Under the pieces are notes generated by a model, which was not told the DNA's origin, did no database searches, and worked only from the letters and a program-made list of their open reading frames with translations. Shown piece by piece: positions 32,864-47,185 of a DNA stretch of 64,000 nt (its first letter is position 1; the number at the start of each line of letters is the position of its first letter). Source of the stretch: Glandiceps talaboti (taxonomy: Eukaryota; Hemichordata; Enteropneusta; Spengelidae); NCBI RefSeq assembly GCF_964340395.1, contig NC_135568.1, positions 6,582,579 to 6,646,578 of the forward strand. Direction: 5' to 3'. Made by a program: the position numbers and the translations under genes.

Positions 32864-35350
32864 TCATGCCTTATCACCTGAGTGGATTCTTCTATGTATG
32901 GTTACATTCCCTTGTTGGCTAAATCTCTTCCCACACACATCACATTGGTATGGCTTTTCCCCTGTGTGGATTCGTTTATGTTTTTTCAGATTAGATTTCA
33001 TACTGAAGGCTATTCCACACACTTCACATTTATATGGCTTTTCCCCTGTGTGGATTCGTCTATGTATATTCATATTAGATTTTGTACTGAAAGTCTTTCC
33101 ACACACGTCACACTTGTATGGCATTTCACCTGTGTGGATTCTTCTATGTATTGTCAGATTTTCTTGTGTTCTAAATGCCCTTCCACACACTTCACATTTA
33201 TATGGCTTTTCACCTGTGTGGATTCGTCTATGTTTGGTCATACTTCCTTTATCATTGAAAGTCTTTCCACACACGTCACATTCATATGGCTTTTCACCTG
33301 TGTGGGTTCTTGTATGTTTTGTCAAACTTCCATTTTCACTGAAAGCCTTACCACACACTTCACATTTGTATGGTTTTTCACCAGTGTGGATTCTTTTATG
33401 CTTAGTCATATTTCCTTTCTCATTGAAAGTCTTTCCACACACATCACATTCATATGGCTTTTCACCTGTGTGGATTCTTACATGTTGTATCATAGTTTGT
33501 TGCTGACTGAAAGCCTTTCCACACACATCACATTTGTATGGCCTTTCACCTGTATGGATTCTTCTGTGTAAGGCCATATTTCTTTGCTGGCGGCAAGTCT
33601 TTCCACACACTTCACATTTGTATGGCTTTTCCCCGGTGTGGATTTTCGTATGATTAGTCATATATTCTTTTTCACGGAAAGCCTTTCCACACACATCACA
33701 TTTGTATGGTTTTTCCCTGGTGTGGATTCTTCTATGAGTAGTCATACTTCCTTTCATGCTGAAAGTCTTTCCACACACTTCACATTTGTATGGCTTCTCA
33801 CCTGTGTGGATTCTTGTGTGTAATTTCATACAGCCTTTCCTATTGAAACTCTTTCCACATACTTCACATGTGTATGGCTTGTGACCTGTATGGATCCTTG
33901 TGTGCATGGTTAAAACCCCTTGGTGACTAAATTTCTTTCCACACACTTCACATTTGTATGGCCTTTCACCTGTGTGGATTCTTTTATGTAACGTCATAGT
34001 CCGTTTAACACTAAAAGTCTTTCCACACATGTCACATTGGTATGGCTTTTCACATGTGTAGTGGATTCTTCTGTGGCTGGCCATATTTCCTTGCATATTG
34101 AAAGCCTTTCCACACACATCACATTGGTATGGTTTTTCACCTGTGTGGATTCTTCTATGTATTCTGACACTTCCTTTTATAGCAAAGGATTTTCCACATA
34201 TGTCACATTGGTATGGCCTTTCACCTGTGTGGATTCTATGATGCTTGTTCAAAGTGTCTTTCATACTGAAAGTTTTTCCACACACATCACATTTGTATGG
34301 CTTTTCACCTGTGTGGATTCTTTTATGTATGGTCATATTTTGTTGGAGACTAAAAGTTTTTCCACACTCTTCACATTTGTATGGCTTTTCACCTGTGTGG
34401 TGGATTCTTCTGTGACTGGCCATATTTATTTGCATACAGAAAGCCTTTCCACACACGTCACATTGGTATGGTTTTTCACCTGTGTGGATTCTTCTATGTA
34501 TCTTCATACTTCCTTTTGTAGCAAAAGCTTTTCCACACACATCACATTGGTATGGCCTTTCACCTGTGTGGATTCTATGATGTATTTTCAAATAGGATTT
34601 CGTACTGAAAGTCTTTCCACACACATCACATTTCCATGGCTTTTCACCTGTGTGGATTCTTTTATGTATGGTCATATTTTGTTGGAGACTAAAAGTCTTT
34701 CCACACATATCACACTGGTATGGCTTTTCACCTGTGTGGATTCTTCTATGTAGGGTCAAATGTCCTTTGCTGCCGAAAGTCTTTCCACACACATCACATT
34801 TGTACATAACTTCACCTGTGTGGATTCTTTTATGTATGGTCAAACATGCTTGTGCATAGAAACCCTTTCCACATATGCCACATTTGTATGGCTTTTCACC
34901 CGTGTGGAGTCTTCTATGTATCACCATACTTCCTTTTATGCTGAAAGCCTTTCCACACACATCACATTTCCATGGCTTTTCACCTGTGTGGACTATTCCT
35001 TTATGCCTAGTCACATGTCCTTTCTGACTGAAAGTCTTTCCACACACGTCACATCGCCAGGGCTTTTCACCTGTGTGGAGTCTTCTATGTAGAGTCATGC
35101 TTCCTCTTCTGCTGAAAGCCTTTCCACACACGTCACATTTGTATGGCTTTTCACCTGTGTGGATTCTTCTGTGTAGAGTCATTCCTACTCTTCTACTGAA
35201 AGTCTTTCCACACATGTCACATTTGTATGGCTTTTCACCAGTGTGGATTCTTCTGTGTAGAGTCATTCCTACTCTTCTGCTGAAAGTCTTTCCACACACG
35301 TCACATTTGTATGGCTTTTCACCTGTGTGGTTTCTTCTATGTTTTGTCAT
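32864..35350 (-). CDS. C2H2 zinc-finger array protein ZNF-2 (29 fingers)
   Basis: Intronless frame of 828 codons with 29 C2H2 fingers and TGEKP linkers. It differs from its siblings at the N-terminus: it goes straight from [16 protein letters not shown] into two almost identical SRRVGMTLH fingers, with no broken finger. Three linkers are lengthened by one residue ([31 protein letters not shown]), giving H-x4-H or a longer linker, shared with ZNF-3 and ZNF-4. Finger 21 has TCRQQRN, with Cys replacing the conserved Phe. The protein ends HSGDKA. No effector domain was seen. As in ZNF-1, a possible in-frame splice acceptor precedes the ATG. Predicted nuclear DNA-binding protein. Confidence 0.92.
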   Translation of the reverse strand: MTKHRRNHTGEKPYKCDVCGKTFSRRVGMTLHRRIHTGEKPYKCDMCGKTFSRRVGMTLHRRIHTGEKPYKCDVCGKAFSRRGSMTLHRRLHTGEKPWRCDVCGKTFSQKGHVTRHKGIVHTGEKPWKCDVCGKAFSIKGSMVIHRRLHTGEKPYKCGICGKGFYAQACLTIHKRIHTGEVMYKCDVCGKTFGSKGHLTLHRRIHTGEKPYQCDMCGKTFSLQQNMTIHKRIHTGEKPWKCDVCGKTFSTKSYLKIHHRIHTGERPYQCDVCGKAFATKGSMKIHRRIHTGEKPYQCDVCGKAFCMQINMASHRRIHHTGEKPYKCEECGKTFSLQQNMTIHKRIHTGEKPYKCDVCGKTFSMKDTLNKHHRIHTGERPYQCDICGKSFAIKGSVRIHRRIHTGEKPYQCDVCGKAFNMQGNMASHRRIHYTCEKPYQCDMCGKTFSVKRTMTLHKRIHTGERPYKCEVCGKKFSHQGVLTMHTRIHTGHKPYTCEVCGKSFNRKGCMKLHTRIHTGEKPYKCEVCGKTFSMKGSMTTHRRIHTREKPYKCDVCGKAFREKEYMTNHTKIHTGEKPYKCEVCGKTCRQQRNMALHRRIHTGERPYKCDVCGKAFSQQQTMIQHVRIHTGEKPYECDVCGKTFNEKGNMTKHKRIHTGEKPYKCEVCGKAFSENGSLTKHTRTHTGEKPYECDVCGKTFNDKGSMTKHRRIHTGEKPYKCEVCGRAFRTQENLTIHRRIHTGEMPYKCDVCGKTFSTKSNMNIHRRIHTGEKPYKCEVCGIAFSMKSNLKKHKRIHTGEKPYQCDVCGKRFSQQGNVTIHRRIHSGDKA

Positions 35351-38300
35351 ACTTCCTGTCCACTGAAAGTCTTAAGTTACAAAAGTGTGGATTCGTTAAT
35401 CTATATTGTGGTCTTTCTTCCTGAAAGTCTTACCACATACTACACACTTGTATGACTTGGTCACCTGTATGGGAGCTTTGATAGCTACATTTATATTGCC
35501 TGTGCCAATAACATTGTTAGATGGGTTACACTTGTGTTCTTGTTATTATGATAAAGTCCTCGCTTGTATAGAAAGTATACAAGTACTGCCTCTACTGTGT
35601 GTACTTCACCTTGTTTTTAGCTGAAGTACATCTTTTATACCAGTTGATTATCAATGTACATAAGTCATCTTTCCACCAAGATTACAGAGTATCACTGAAA
35701 GAATAAACAAATTGTATACTATGTTAATCAATGTATATTGTTGTAGATTATGGTAGAGCATATATTTCCTGAACCTTGCAAGGTCACATGTTCATGACTT
35801 AATTTTCAATTACCCTAGATTCAACTGGACCATTTTTGAAATGTTGCTAGGTGGATATGCATATTTTGTCTTAGGGGAGGACCATTTGATATCCTGGGGA
35901 GGGCTTGGAAGATTTCAGGAAACCAAAAAGATGCCAAATGGAATTGCTTGAAAAAAAATCTGGATATGAGTGGGTGATGGAAAAAAAAGATGGACCACTG
36001 CTACTAGAAAAAAAATTGTCTTGGCAGGGAAATGATTCACAAGTTCGAATGTACTGTTCAACCTCGTACCTAAGACCCCAACCAGGACACTTGTCAAATC
36101 ATGACAAACATTTTCAAACACATGTCAGGGACCAGTCAGTTTCGTTGGCCTGTGGTACATATATATATTTGTTCTTGCCTCTGTTATTTTTCATAAATTG
36201 TTTAAATATTACTTCATGTAAGGGTTCAAACATAACTATACATAAAATTATACATATATATATACATGTATTACCTTGGTACCACACTAGTTACAGAATA
36301 TGCCATGTAAATGTTTTGCTGTTTCACAATCAGTGCTTCACTTTTCTTGCACTTCGGGGCAAAAGTGAACTTGAAGGTTTTGTAATGGTAATCTTCATAC
36401 TATTGGATAGTTTATAAAAGAACTTAATCTAAATTGTTCTAGTCTCTTCAGTATGAATTTGTCAGAAGGGATGAATATACTTCCTATTTCGGACACTACA
36501 TGTATCAACACCACAACTCAAATTCAAGTTTCTATTGTAAACTAGGTATGACCTCCTAAAGTGCTCTAACATACCAGTGACTTTACTGTACATGCAATAT
36601 CAATGCCCCTATACCAATGGTACAGGCCCACTTTCATAACATAGAAAACTTATTTTAAAAGTTATATTTACTTTCTTTAGCTTTTCGAAGCTTGGCAATA
36701 TTACCTCAGAGACTATGAATAGCCTAAAAATTGCCTAAAAAGAAACAAAAAACTCCAGATCTGCTAGGGGGAAACCCATTGGACTACATCACCCCAGAGG
36801 CCACTCATTCGTTAAACCAACAAAAAGATTCACCAAAATTGGTTAAAAACTTCAAAAGCTTCTAGGGGGAGACCTTCTAGGACCCCCATAAGAGGTAGAC
36901 ATGTCCCAGTCTCAAATCAAAGTTCTTCCCTCCACCTCTCACTGTCAAGATGCTATGAAAAACTTTATTTCAAAAATGTTTCAACCATATGTAGTTGCTT
37001 TTTACATGTTAGAGCTGTCTTGTAAAGCTTGCAAATTATTGTCTTAAGGTGTCTGTGAATAGCCTAAAAATTGCCTTTAAGGGTAAAAATCCTCCAGGGC
37101 TTCTAGGGGGGACCACCTTGAACCCACCCCCACCCCCCATACAATTATTCAAGCCACTATATATAGTTGTCAGATGTTCCTTGGCATGTATGGCAAACTT
37201 ACAACTGTCGTCTCCATTTTTGTGTTAATATATCCACAGACACTGACAATTAGTCAGAAAGTGTGAGTAAATATCGGTAAATGTTGGTTAATAAGACATG
37301 TAGACTGTAGTTTTTGTTTACTGAAGTCTACTTGCAAGTAATCACCAAAATATAAACATATTTAAATACAACGGTAAAATTTTTAGAGAACCCGCAAATA
37401 AAAACAAATAAACAAAAAAAAACATTTAAAAAAAAAACATTCCCTATATCTGGGTTTTTCACATGCAGATGCCACATATTTGAATAATCCTGAATGACAC
37501 ACAATCTAAGCAGCTGTTTGCAGGGCAATTTGTCTCATTTGGAAAGTTTTTTTTAATTCTATGAAACAAACACTGATTTTCAACTAATTTGTGTATCAAG
37601 TTACCATCCAACGACATTCACGAACAATTTGTACATGATACATGACCTGTGTGTTTCTCGGAGCACAGAGAAAATGCTGAAAACAAGACCGGAGAAGCTA
37701 GTGATCTGTACAGCATTTTGAATTTCCTGCATAAATTATCATAGATTAGCCATAATCCTCTTTATATAGGGCAGTTCTGTTTTTAATCTTGGTGTCATTG
37801 ACAAGAGGGTGAGAAACCCATGGTGCCATTGAGACCAAAGTGCAAATTACCCCATATAAGATTATCTATCATTAACTGGATCAATTCAACTTCAACAAAT
37901 CAACAAGCCAATATTACTAGTGACATCCAAACCAAATTTCATAGCAATCTGTCCTGTAGTTTTGGAATTTTTCATTTTTACCAAAAATCACAATTTTCCC
38001 ACCTAATTTGCATATCACTTCCCAGATCATTTTGATTGAACAAATAGCTAATAAGATATTATGAGTGATATACGCACCAAATTTCAGATCAATCTGTCAT
38101 GTACTTTATGAGTTTAAGTTTTTCAACAACAAAAAAACATTTTTACATATAAATTAGCATACTAATGATCTGATCATTTTGCTTTGAATAATCTCAATTT
38201 CTCAACTAGACCCAATAAGTAAGCAACATCCCCATCTGTACCAGGTTTATTAGCACACATTGATCAATATCGTATCAATATAATCGTTATTTCCGCACTT

Positions 38301-38504
38301 TAATATGTGCGGCAAATGTAATACCCAGTTCCGAAAAAATCAATATGAATATTGATTAAATTATCAAACGAAAAACAAATGTCGTCGTCTCACATGATAA
38401 TAGTTTAACCGAGCACGTAAACTACTTACATTTTGTTAGTCTGGTAGTTTACTGTAGTCATGGAAATCTAACTATCATAATTAATCTGTAAGTCATGTGG
38501 AAGT
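35351..38504. other. ZNF-2 upstream region, no separate gene
   Basis: Contains the eroded finger YKC-CGKTFRKKD (about 35400-35470) and AT-rich sequence shared with units 3 and 4. A 170-codon plus-strand frame (35905-36417) is not conserved in the unit 4 counterpart, so it is not treated as a gene. A homopyrimidine-rich CACCCCCACCCCCC stretch lies near 37125. Confidence 0.6.
37780..38230. repeat. Tandem repeat of the AATCACAATTTTCC type
   Basis: About three diverged blocks of 130-150 bp, counterpart of 26520-27000. A near-identical copy in unit 3 is at about 46455-46905. Confidence 0.6.
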
Positions 38505-38512
38505 AACGTACC

Positions 38513-38830
38513 TTACATAGGCCCCTATACCCACATTATGTTCGATGCAGTCCGATGAAGTGTTCGATGCAGTCTGGTAGAAAACAGTGGCTTCGCGGGA
38601 TAGGCATGGAGAGAGTAGTTACGATCGGACGTCAACTCGAATATAGCAAAAACGCCGTTTACTGTAGCAGCGGCCCGCTGTGACTGTAGAAACCAAAGTT
38701 TCTAAAAAGTGACGCTAGTTATATATCCCTATTAAAGGTATAACAACGGATTCAAAATGGGATTGCCCATGCAGGCGCTAGGCTGCCACTGTCACTGTGA
38801 GAGCCTGTGCTGTCTACCTCTGGGCGTGTC
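38513..38830 (-). promoter_or_regulatory. Candidate ZNF-2 promoter and first exon block
   Basis: Counterpart of 29273-29760. The minus-strand donor ATGTAAG/GTACGTTACTT is conserved. It contains GTTGACGTCCGATCG with a CRE core. Low-confidence inference from conservation and the donor. Confidence 0.35.
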
Positions 38831-39850
38831 TGGCGAGCTCCTTTGCTCTTACACAATGTGTCAATGTCCTGTTATTAAAATCCTGCAAACCATATAAAGT
38901 CTTCATGGGGGAGTTGTCCTGTCCATTTGACCATCAAAAACAACTTTGATAAATGATCAAGATGAATTCTAGTTATGTGCGAAATGTCAGACTGTCTGTG
39001 AGTACTGACCCTTCAATTAATGTAGGGCATAATATAGTCGAAATATGGAATATGAATACGAACTTCATAGGTATTAAACACAATATACAGATTGATGTCA
39101 AGTGCCTGTGTTTCGACTAGTTGCTTTGCGTCTGAGTTTACAACAAATCTAGAGCCTAGGTTATTACATGTATTAAGCGGTTCAAGGGTCATAGCGATCT
39201 ACTGTTTCTGTAATGTGTTTATTTAATACTAGTACATCATCATGATCACGGGTATGGATGTGTTTATACCACTGATATGATTTGATGATCGTGTCTTATT
39301 AAAAACATCAACAATAACACATACATAGACCAAAATGCATAGATGTGCGACCAATAAGTAAACATATATGTTTCCCTTTTCTCAACGTGACCGGGGCAAT
39401 CTCAATTGTTCGACTCTCTGGCGTATATGTATGTATATGATGAACGTCACAGCACTCAGACTGCGAAGTATTGCACTTGCAATCTGACACAACCCATCCC
39501 CCAACCCCTTATGGTAGGTAAACATGATAAAGTACCCCACCTTCGAACACTAATACCCGATATTTACCAGTTTCGATCAGATAGTAACATGGAATAGGGG
39601 GATTTCGTTAGTAATAAATCAAAGCGAATCTGTTCACATTCTTTCACTGCCCACATCACGTACATGCAAGGAATACGTATGTCTAGACGAGCCAAGACAT
39701 TTATTACCAACACACGTGTTTCAGGCATTTGCATGTTGGCTTGTGACAGCTGGCTTGAAAGATTCGTTTTCAGATTAGACATACTAGTATTACATAGAGC
39801 CTGCAGCCGGGGAAACATGACAGTGTCTTCATGATCAAATTTTATGTCAA

Positions 39851-39856
<6 letters not shown>

Positions 39857-39944
<88 letters not shown>
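39857..39944. repeat. CT microsatellite of unit 2
   Basis: About 88 bp of CT dinucleotides at the conserved position. Confidence 0.97.
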
Positions 39945-39948
<4 letters not shown>

Positions 39949-40879
39949 CCCTCGACTATTTAGTAATCACTCAATCCAGGCTATCATTAAGACAAAAACA
40001 CATTGAACATAGTTGTATTTAAAATCAAAGTTTATTAAAATATGGAAATGCAAAAATGCAAAACACCCTGCACCTTGAGAAAAATGATATTAATAAGATA
40101 AGTATAATAGGAAATCAAATGGAATATTTGTAAAAGTATATCAACTTTTAGACACATCAACACAATTCTGTAAAAAGTGATGTGACCACCAAAAGTAATA
40201 CTTGTGTGAATTTTTGTAAATATTACTAATAAGGCCTCAAAAAATTGTTTGGTTCTGGTTACCCGACCTCACCTAGTTTTCACTACCGATCGTAGACGCT
40301 GTTTTGATGTATTGGAGAAAAAATAAAATCACGATTATTCTGAAGTCTTGAAAGAAATAGTGGATGCGGAAACTGACATCAACTTATAAAGACAATATAA
40401 ATCTAAAACTATTCTTCCTATCCGTAATGGCTGTACATCTGATGAGAAGAAACCAAAAAGTTATAATAATACAGAAACCATATGGAAAACAATGGAAAAC
40501 ATAATTACCTGAACTAGACACACACATTTGAAAAAAAAATATATAAAATTTAAAAATAAACAATACCGCCAATGGCGTTGTAGCACAACTGTACAGTTTC
40601 TAAAAATGTTTATCCATATGGTAGTCCATGCTAACAAGAAGTGTTCATTTGTTGAATGACTATCCAGTTGCCTATCCAACCATGTTGCTATCTTTACGAT
40701 ATATGCTATCATTTGGCTGTTGCTATGGGCATGGTCATGTTGTTAGATATATTTGCATACATTTTTGTATGTTTTTGTTCACTTGTGTATGAATTCCTGA
40801 TATTATCTTTGCAATATACGTGATCATTTGGCTGTTCCTATGGGCGTGGTCTTGTTGCTAGGCACATTTCCATACATTT

Positions 40880-41593
40880 TTTGTATGTTTACTCATTTGC
40901 CTACCAGATGATGTTGTTATTTGACCAAAATAGACTGGTTGTTGCTAAAGGCGTGGTCATGGTCGCTAGGGCCAATTTTCTCAAAATGTTTTCAAACAAT
41001 CTGCAGAATAACACTTTCAGAAACATCTCCCAAAGTTTCAGACTCGGTGACCAAGTACTTTTTGAAATATAAGTTTTTGACCAAAAATGAACATTTTTAC
41101 ACCTAATTTGCATATCACCCATGGAATCATTGTATGCTTAATATTTCGTTGTCCATACATCCCTAGATGCATTCCCATTAAATTTCAGCCCTATCTGCTC
41201 AGTACTTTTGGAATTATAGATTTTTAACCAAAAAGACACATTTTTAACCCTAATTTGCATATCACTGATGGAATCATCACGTCATGAAAAAATCTTACTT
41301 TACACCCCCTTAACAATGTTCCCACCAAATGTTGCACCAATCTGCCCAGTAGCTTCTGAGTTTAAGTTTTTTGACCAAAAATCACATTTTGGACCCATAT
41401 CACACACCTGTGATGCGACCATTTTGATTTGAACAATTTCCCAACTAGACACCCAAGGTAATGGACCCACCAAATATCATGGCGATCAGTTCAGTGGTTT
41501 CTGTCTTTAAGTTGTTTACACACACACACACACACACACAGACGCTGGGCGATCCCTATACCACTACTGAACTTCAGTTCAGTTGTGTTAAAA
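40880..41593. mobile_element. Helitron-like non-autonomous element (tentative)
   Basis: Tandem blocks of about 140 bp (CCTAATTTGCATATCAC recurring near 41100 and 41256), then a CA microsatellite (41519-41540), then ACAGACGCTGGGCG and a tail ending CTTCAGTTCAGTTGTG. Core repeats, microsatellite and conserved right arm is the layout of pearl/MINE-type Helitron relatives in marine invertebrates. Termini were not proved. Confidence 0.5.
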
Positions 41594-41935
41594 ATGTACC
41601 TACCCCACCTATTCTAAAATTGAGCGTAATCAGAACCACACATTTTTTTATTAGGCCTAATATAAACAATACTTCACAGCAAAACAAACAGTACACAATA
41701 CAAAGTGTCTGTGATGTGATATGAAATATGATATGCTTATCTATACAATCCTAAATTTTCATTTCTAATTTGATAAAACTACAACATTCCTATGATAACA
41801 CAGTGATACTATTATTTGATTAAATCAATCACTGTTAAATCTTCAACACACAATGTTAATGACTGTAAAATATTATAAAAGTTGGTGATATTAATCATCT
41901 TTCCTCTCATAATTGAGGAAATCACGTCTTATATC

Positions 41936-42226
<291 letters not shown>

Positions 42227-44782
42227 TCATGCCTTATCATCTGTGTGGATTCTCCTATGTATGGTTACATTCCCTTGTTGGCTAAATCTCTTCCCACACA
42301 CATCACATTTGTATGGCTTTTCCCCTGTGTGGATTCGTTTATGTATTTTCAGATTAGATTTCATACTGAAGGCTATTCCACACACTTCACATTTGTATGG
42401 CTTTTCACCAGTGTGGATTCGTCTATGTATATTCATATTAGATTTTGTAGCAAAAGTCTTTCCACACACGTCACATTTGTATGTTTTTTCACCTGTGTGG
42501 ATTCTTCTATGTATTGTCAGATTTTCTTGTGTTCTAAATGCCCTTCCACACACTTCACATTTATATGGCTTTTCACCTGTGTGGATTCGTCTATGTTTGG
42601 TCATACTTCCTTTATCATTGAAAGTCTTTCCACACATATCACATTCATATGGCTTTTCACCTGTGTGGGTTCTTGTGTGTTTTGTCAAACTTCCATTCTC
42701 ACTGAAAGCCTTACCACACACGTCACATTTGTATGGTTTTTCACCAGTGTGGGTTCGTTTATGCTTAGTCATATTTCCTTTCACACTGAAAGTTTTTCCA
42801 CACACATCACATTCATATGGCTTTTCACCTGTGTGGGTTCTTTGATGGTTGGTTATACTTACTCTCTGACTGAAAGTCTTACCACACACTTCACATTTGT
42901 ATGGCTTTTCACCTGTGTGGATTCTTACATGTCGGATCATAGTTTCTTGCTGACTGAAAGCCTTTCCACACACATCACATTTGTATGGCATTTCACCTGT
43001 GTGAATTCTTACATGTTGGATCATATTATTTTGGTGACTAAATTTCTTTCCACACACATCACATTTGTATGGCTTTTCACCTGTGTGGATTCTTGTATGA
43101 GTAGTCATATTTCCTCTTATGCTGAAAGTCTTACCACACACTTCACATTTGTATGGCTTCTCACCAGTGTGAATTATTGTGTGTAATTTCATATAGCTTT
43201 TTGAATTGAAACTCTTTCCACATACTTCACATTTGTATGGCTTGTGACCTGTATGGATCCTTGTGTGCATGGTTAAAACCCCTTGGTGACTAAATTTCTT
43301 TCCACACACTTCACATTTGTACGGCCTTTCACCTGTGTGGATTCTTTTATGTAACGTCATAGTTCGTTTAACACTAAAAGTCTTTCCACACACGTCACAT
43401 TGGTATGGCTTTTCACATGTGTAGTGGATTCTTCTGTGGCTGGCCATATTTACTTGCATATTGAAAGCCTTTCCACACACATCACATTGGTATGGTTTTT
43501 CACCTGTGTGGATTCTTCTATGTATTCTGACACTTCCTTTTATAGCAAAGGATTTTCCACATATGTCACATTGGTATGGCCTTTCACCTGTGTGGATTCT
43601 ATGATGCTTGTTCAAAGTGTCTTTCATACTGAAAGTTTTTCCACACACATCACATTTGTATGGCTTTTCACCTGTGTGGATTCTTTTATGTATGGTCATA
43701 TTGTGTTGGACACCAAACGTTTTTCCACACACTTCACATTTGTATGGCTTTTCACCTGTGTGGTGGATTCTTCTGTGACTGGCCATATTTACTTGCACAC
43801 AGAAAGCCTTTCCACACACGTCACATTGGTATGGTTTTTCACCTGTGTGGATTCTTCTATGTATCCTCATACTTCCTTTTGTAGCAAAAGTTTTTCCACA
43901 CACTTCACATTGGTATGGCCTTTCACCTGTGTGGATTCTATGATGTATTTTCAAATACGCTTTCGTACTGAAAGTCTTTCCACACACATCACATTTCCAT
44001 GGCTTTTCACCTGTGTGGATTCTTTTATGTATGGTCATATTTCCTTGCCGGCTGAAAGTCTTTCCACACATGTCACACTGGTATGGCTTTTCACCTGTGT
44101 GGATTCTTCTATGTAGGGTCAAATGTCCTTTTCTGTCGAAAGTCTTTCCACACACATCACATTTGTACATAACTTCACCTGTGTGGATTCTTTTATGTAT
44201 GGTCAAACATGCTTGTGCATAGAAACCCTTTCCACATATGCCACATTTGTATGGCTTTTCACCCGTGTGGAGTCTTCTATGTATCACCATACTTCCTTTC
44301 ATGCTGAAAGCCTTTCCACACACATCACATTTCCATGGCTTTTCACCTGTGTGGACTATTCCTTTATGCCTAGTCACATGTCCTTTCTAACTGAAAGTCT
44401 TTCCACACACGTCACATCGCCAGAGCTTTTCACCTGTGTGGAGTCTTCTATGTAGAGTCATACTTCCTCTTCTGCTGAAAGTCTTTCCACACACATCACA
44501 TTTGTGTGGCTTTTCACCTGTGTGGATTCTTCTGTGTAGAGTCATTCCTACTCTTCTACTGAAAGTCTTTCCACACATGTCACATTTGTATGGCTTTTCA
44601 CCTGTGTGGATTCTTCTATGTAGAGTCATGTTCCCTTCTCTGTCAAACGTCTTTCCACATATGTCACATTTGTACATAGTTTCACCTGATGGGATTCTTT
44701 GATGACTGGTCATCTGTCCTCTTATTTGTGTACGTCTTTCCACACACTTCCCAATTGTGTGGTTTCTTCTATGTTTTGTCAT
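42227..44782 (-). pseudogene. C2H2 zinc-finger gene ZNF-3, interrupted by a nonsense codon
   Basis: An 851-codon frame with about 29 fingers, broken once: codon 132 is TAG (44389-44387) where ZNF-4 has CAG (Gln, SQKGHV finger). Frame and fingers continue intact on both sides, giving a 131-codon piece and a 25-finger piece. Everything else looks intact, so the nonsense change is recent, or is an allele or assembly error. It lacks one finger present in ZNF-4 (the REKQY finger). It shares the N-terminal broken finger and DREGN first finger with ZNF-1 and ZNF-4. A downstream in-frame Met could in principle give a shorter product. Confidence 0.88.
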
Positions 44783-47185
44783 ACTTCCTGTCCACTGAAA
44801 GTCTTAAGTTATAAATTTGTGGATTCGTTTATCTATATCTGCAGTCTTTCTTCCTGAAAGTCTTACCACATACTACACACTTGTATGACTTGGTCACCTG
44901 TATGGGAGCTTTGATAGCTACATTTATATTGCCTGTGCCAATAACATTGTTAGATGGGTTACACTTGTGTTCTGGTTATCATGATAAAGTCCTCGCTTGT
45001 ATAGAAAGTATACAAGTACTGCCTCTACTGTGTGTACTTCACCTTGTTTTTAGCTGAGTATCACTGAAAGAATAAACAAATTGTTTTCTATGTTAATCAA
45101 TGTATATTGTTGTAGATTATGGTCTCTTCAGTATGAATTTGTCAGAAGGGATGAATATACTTCCTATTTCGGACACTACATGTATCACCACAAATCAAAT
45201 TCAAGTTTCTATTGTAAACTAGGTATGACCTCCTAAAGTGCTCTAACATACCAGTGACTTTACTGTACATGCAATATCAATGCCCCTATACCAATGGTAC
45301 AGGCCCACTTTCATAACATAGAAAACTTATTTTAAAAGTTATATTTACTTTAGCTTTTCGAAGCTTGGCAATATTACCTCAGAGGCTATGAATAGCCTAA
45401 AAATTGCCTAAAAAGAAACAAAAAACTCCAGATCTGCCAGGAGGAAACCCATTGGACTCCATCACCCCAGAGGCTACTCATTCGTTTTAAACCAACAATA
45501 AGATTCACCAAAATTGGTTAAAAACTTCAAAAGCTTCTAGGGGGAGACCTCCTAGGACCCCATAAGAAGTAGACATGTCCCAGTCTCAAATCAAAGTTCT
45601 TCCCTCCACCTCTTACTGTCAAGATGCTATGAAAACTTTATTTCAAAAATGTTTCAACCATATATAGTTGCTTTTTACATGTTAGAGCTGTCTTGTAAAG
45701 CTTGCAAATTATTGTCTTAAGGTGTCTGTGAATAGCCTAAAAATTGCCTTTAAGGGTAAAAATCCTCCAGGGCTTCTAGGGGGGACCACCTAGAACCCAC
45801 CCCCACCCCCCATACAATTATTCAAGCCACTATATATAGTTGTCAGATGTTCCTTGGCATGTATGGCAAACTTACAACTGTCGTCTCCATTTTTGTGTTA
45901 ATATATCCACAGACACTGACAATTAGTCAGAAAGTGTGAGTAAATATCGGTAAATGTTGGTTAATAAGACATGTAGACTGTAGTTTTTGTTTACTGAAGT
46001 CTACTTGCAAGTAATCACCAAAATATAAACATATTTAAATACAACGGTAAAATTTTTAGAGAACCCGCAAATAAAAACAAATAAACAAAAAAAAACATTT
46101 AAAAAAAAAACATTCCCTATATCTGGGTTTTTCACATGCAGATGCCACATATTTGAATAATCCTGAATGACACACAATCTAAGCAGCTGTTTGCAGGGCA
46201 ATTTGTCTCATTTGGAAAGTTTTTTTTTAATTCTATGAAACAAACACTGATTTTCAACTAATTTGTGTATCAAGTTACCATCCAACGACATTCACGAACA
46301 ATTTGTACATGATACATGACCTGTGTGTTTCTCGGAGCACAGAGAAAATGCTGAAAACAAGACCGGAGAAGCTAGTGATCTGTACAGCATTTTGAATTTC
46401 CTGCATAAATTATCATAGATTAGCCATAATCCTCTTTATATAGGGTAGTTCTGTTTTTAATCTTGGTGTCATTGACAAGAGGGTGAGAAACCCATGGTGC
46501 CATTGAGACCAAAGTGCAAATTACCCCATATAAGATTATCTATCATTAACTGGATCAATTCAACTTCAACAAATCAACAAGCCAATATTACTAGTGACAT
46601 CCAAACCAAATTTCATAGCAATCTGTCCTGTAGTTTTGGAATTTTTCATTTTTACCAAAAATCACAATTTTCCCACCTAATTTGCATATCACTTCCCAGA
46701 TCATTTTGATTGAACAAATAGCTAATAAGATATTATGAGTGATATACGCACCAAATTTCAGATCAATCTGTCATGTACTTTATGAGTTTAAGTTTTTCAA
46801 CAACAAAAAAACATTTTTACATATAAATTAGCATACTAATGATCTGATCATTTTGCTTTGAATAATCTCAATTTCTCAACTAGACCCAATAAGTAAGCAA
46901 CATCCCCATCTGTACCAGGTTTATTAGCACACATTGATCAATATCGTATCAATATAATCGTTATTTCCGCACTTTAATATGTGCGGCAAATGTAATACCC
47001 AGTTCCGAAAAAATCAATATGAATATTGAGTAAATTATCAAACGAAAAACAAATGTCGTCGTCTCACATGATAATAGTTTAACCGAGCACGTAAACTACT
47101 TACATTTTGTTAGTCTGGTAGTTTACTGTAGTCATGGAAATCTAGCTATCATAATTAATCTGTAAGTCATGTTGAAGTAACGTAC
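44783..47185. other. ZNF-3 upstream region, no separate gene
   Basis: Shortened version of the unit 2 upstream region with the two deletions noted for unit 3. It holds the eroded upstream finger (about 44840-44910) and the AATCACAATTTTCC-type tandem repeat (46455-46905). Confidence 0.6.

Larger units (their letters stand above)
32197..41599. repeat. Tandem segmental duplication, unit 2
   Basis: Begins at CTACCCCACCTATTCTAAA, which recurs at 41600 and 50408. Its part from about 36440 to 41600 is nearly identical to 45122-50407 in unit 3, including non-coding sequence (for example 37328-37528 against 46001-46201). Confidence 0.9.

Noticed and set aside
35905-36417. 170-codon plus-strand frame rich in Lys/Glu
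   Set aside because: Needs a non-ATG start, and the near-identical unit 4 copy (about 54240-54760) does not keep the frame.
37328-37528. 66-codon minus-strand frame with an identical partner at 46001-46201
   Set aside because: The identity reflects recent duplication of the whole segment, not coding constraint. The sequence is hydrophobic AT-rich with no family features.
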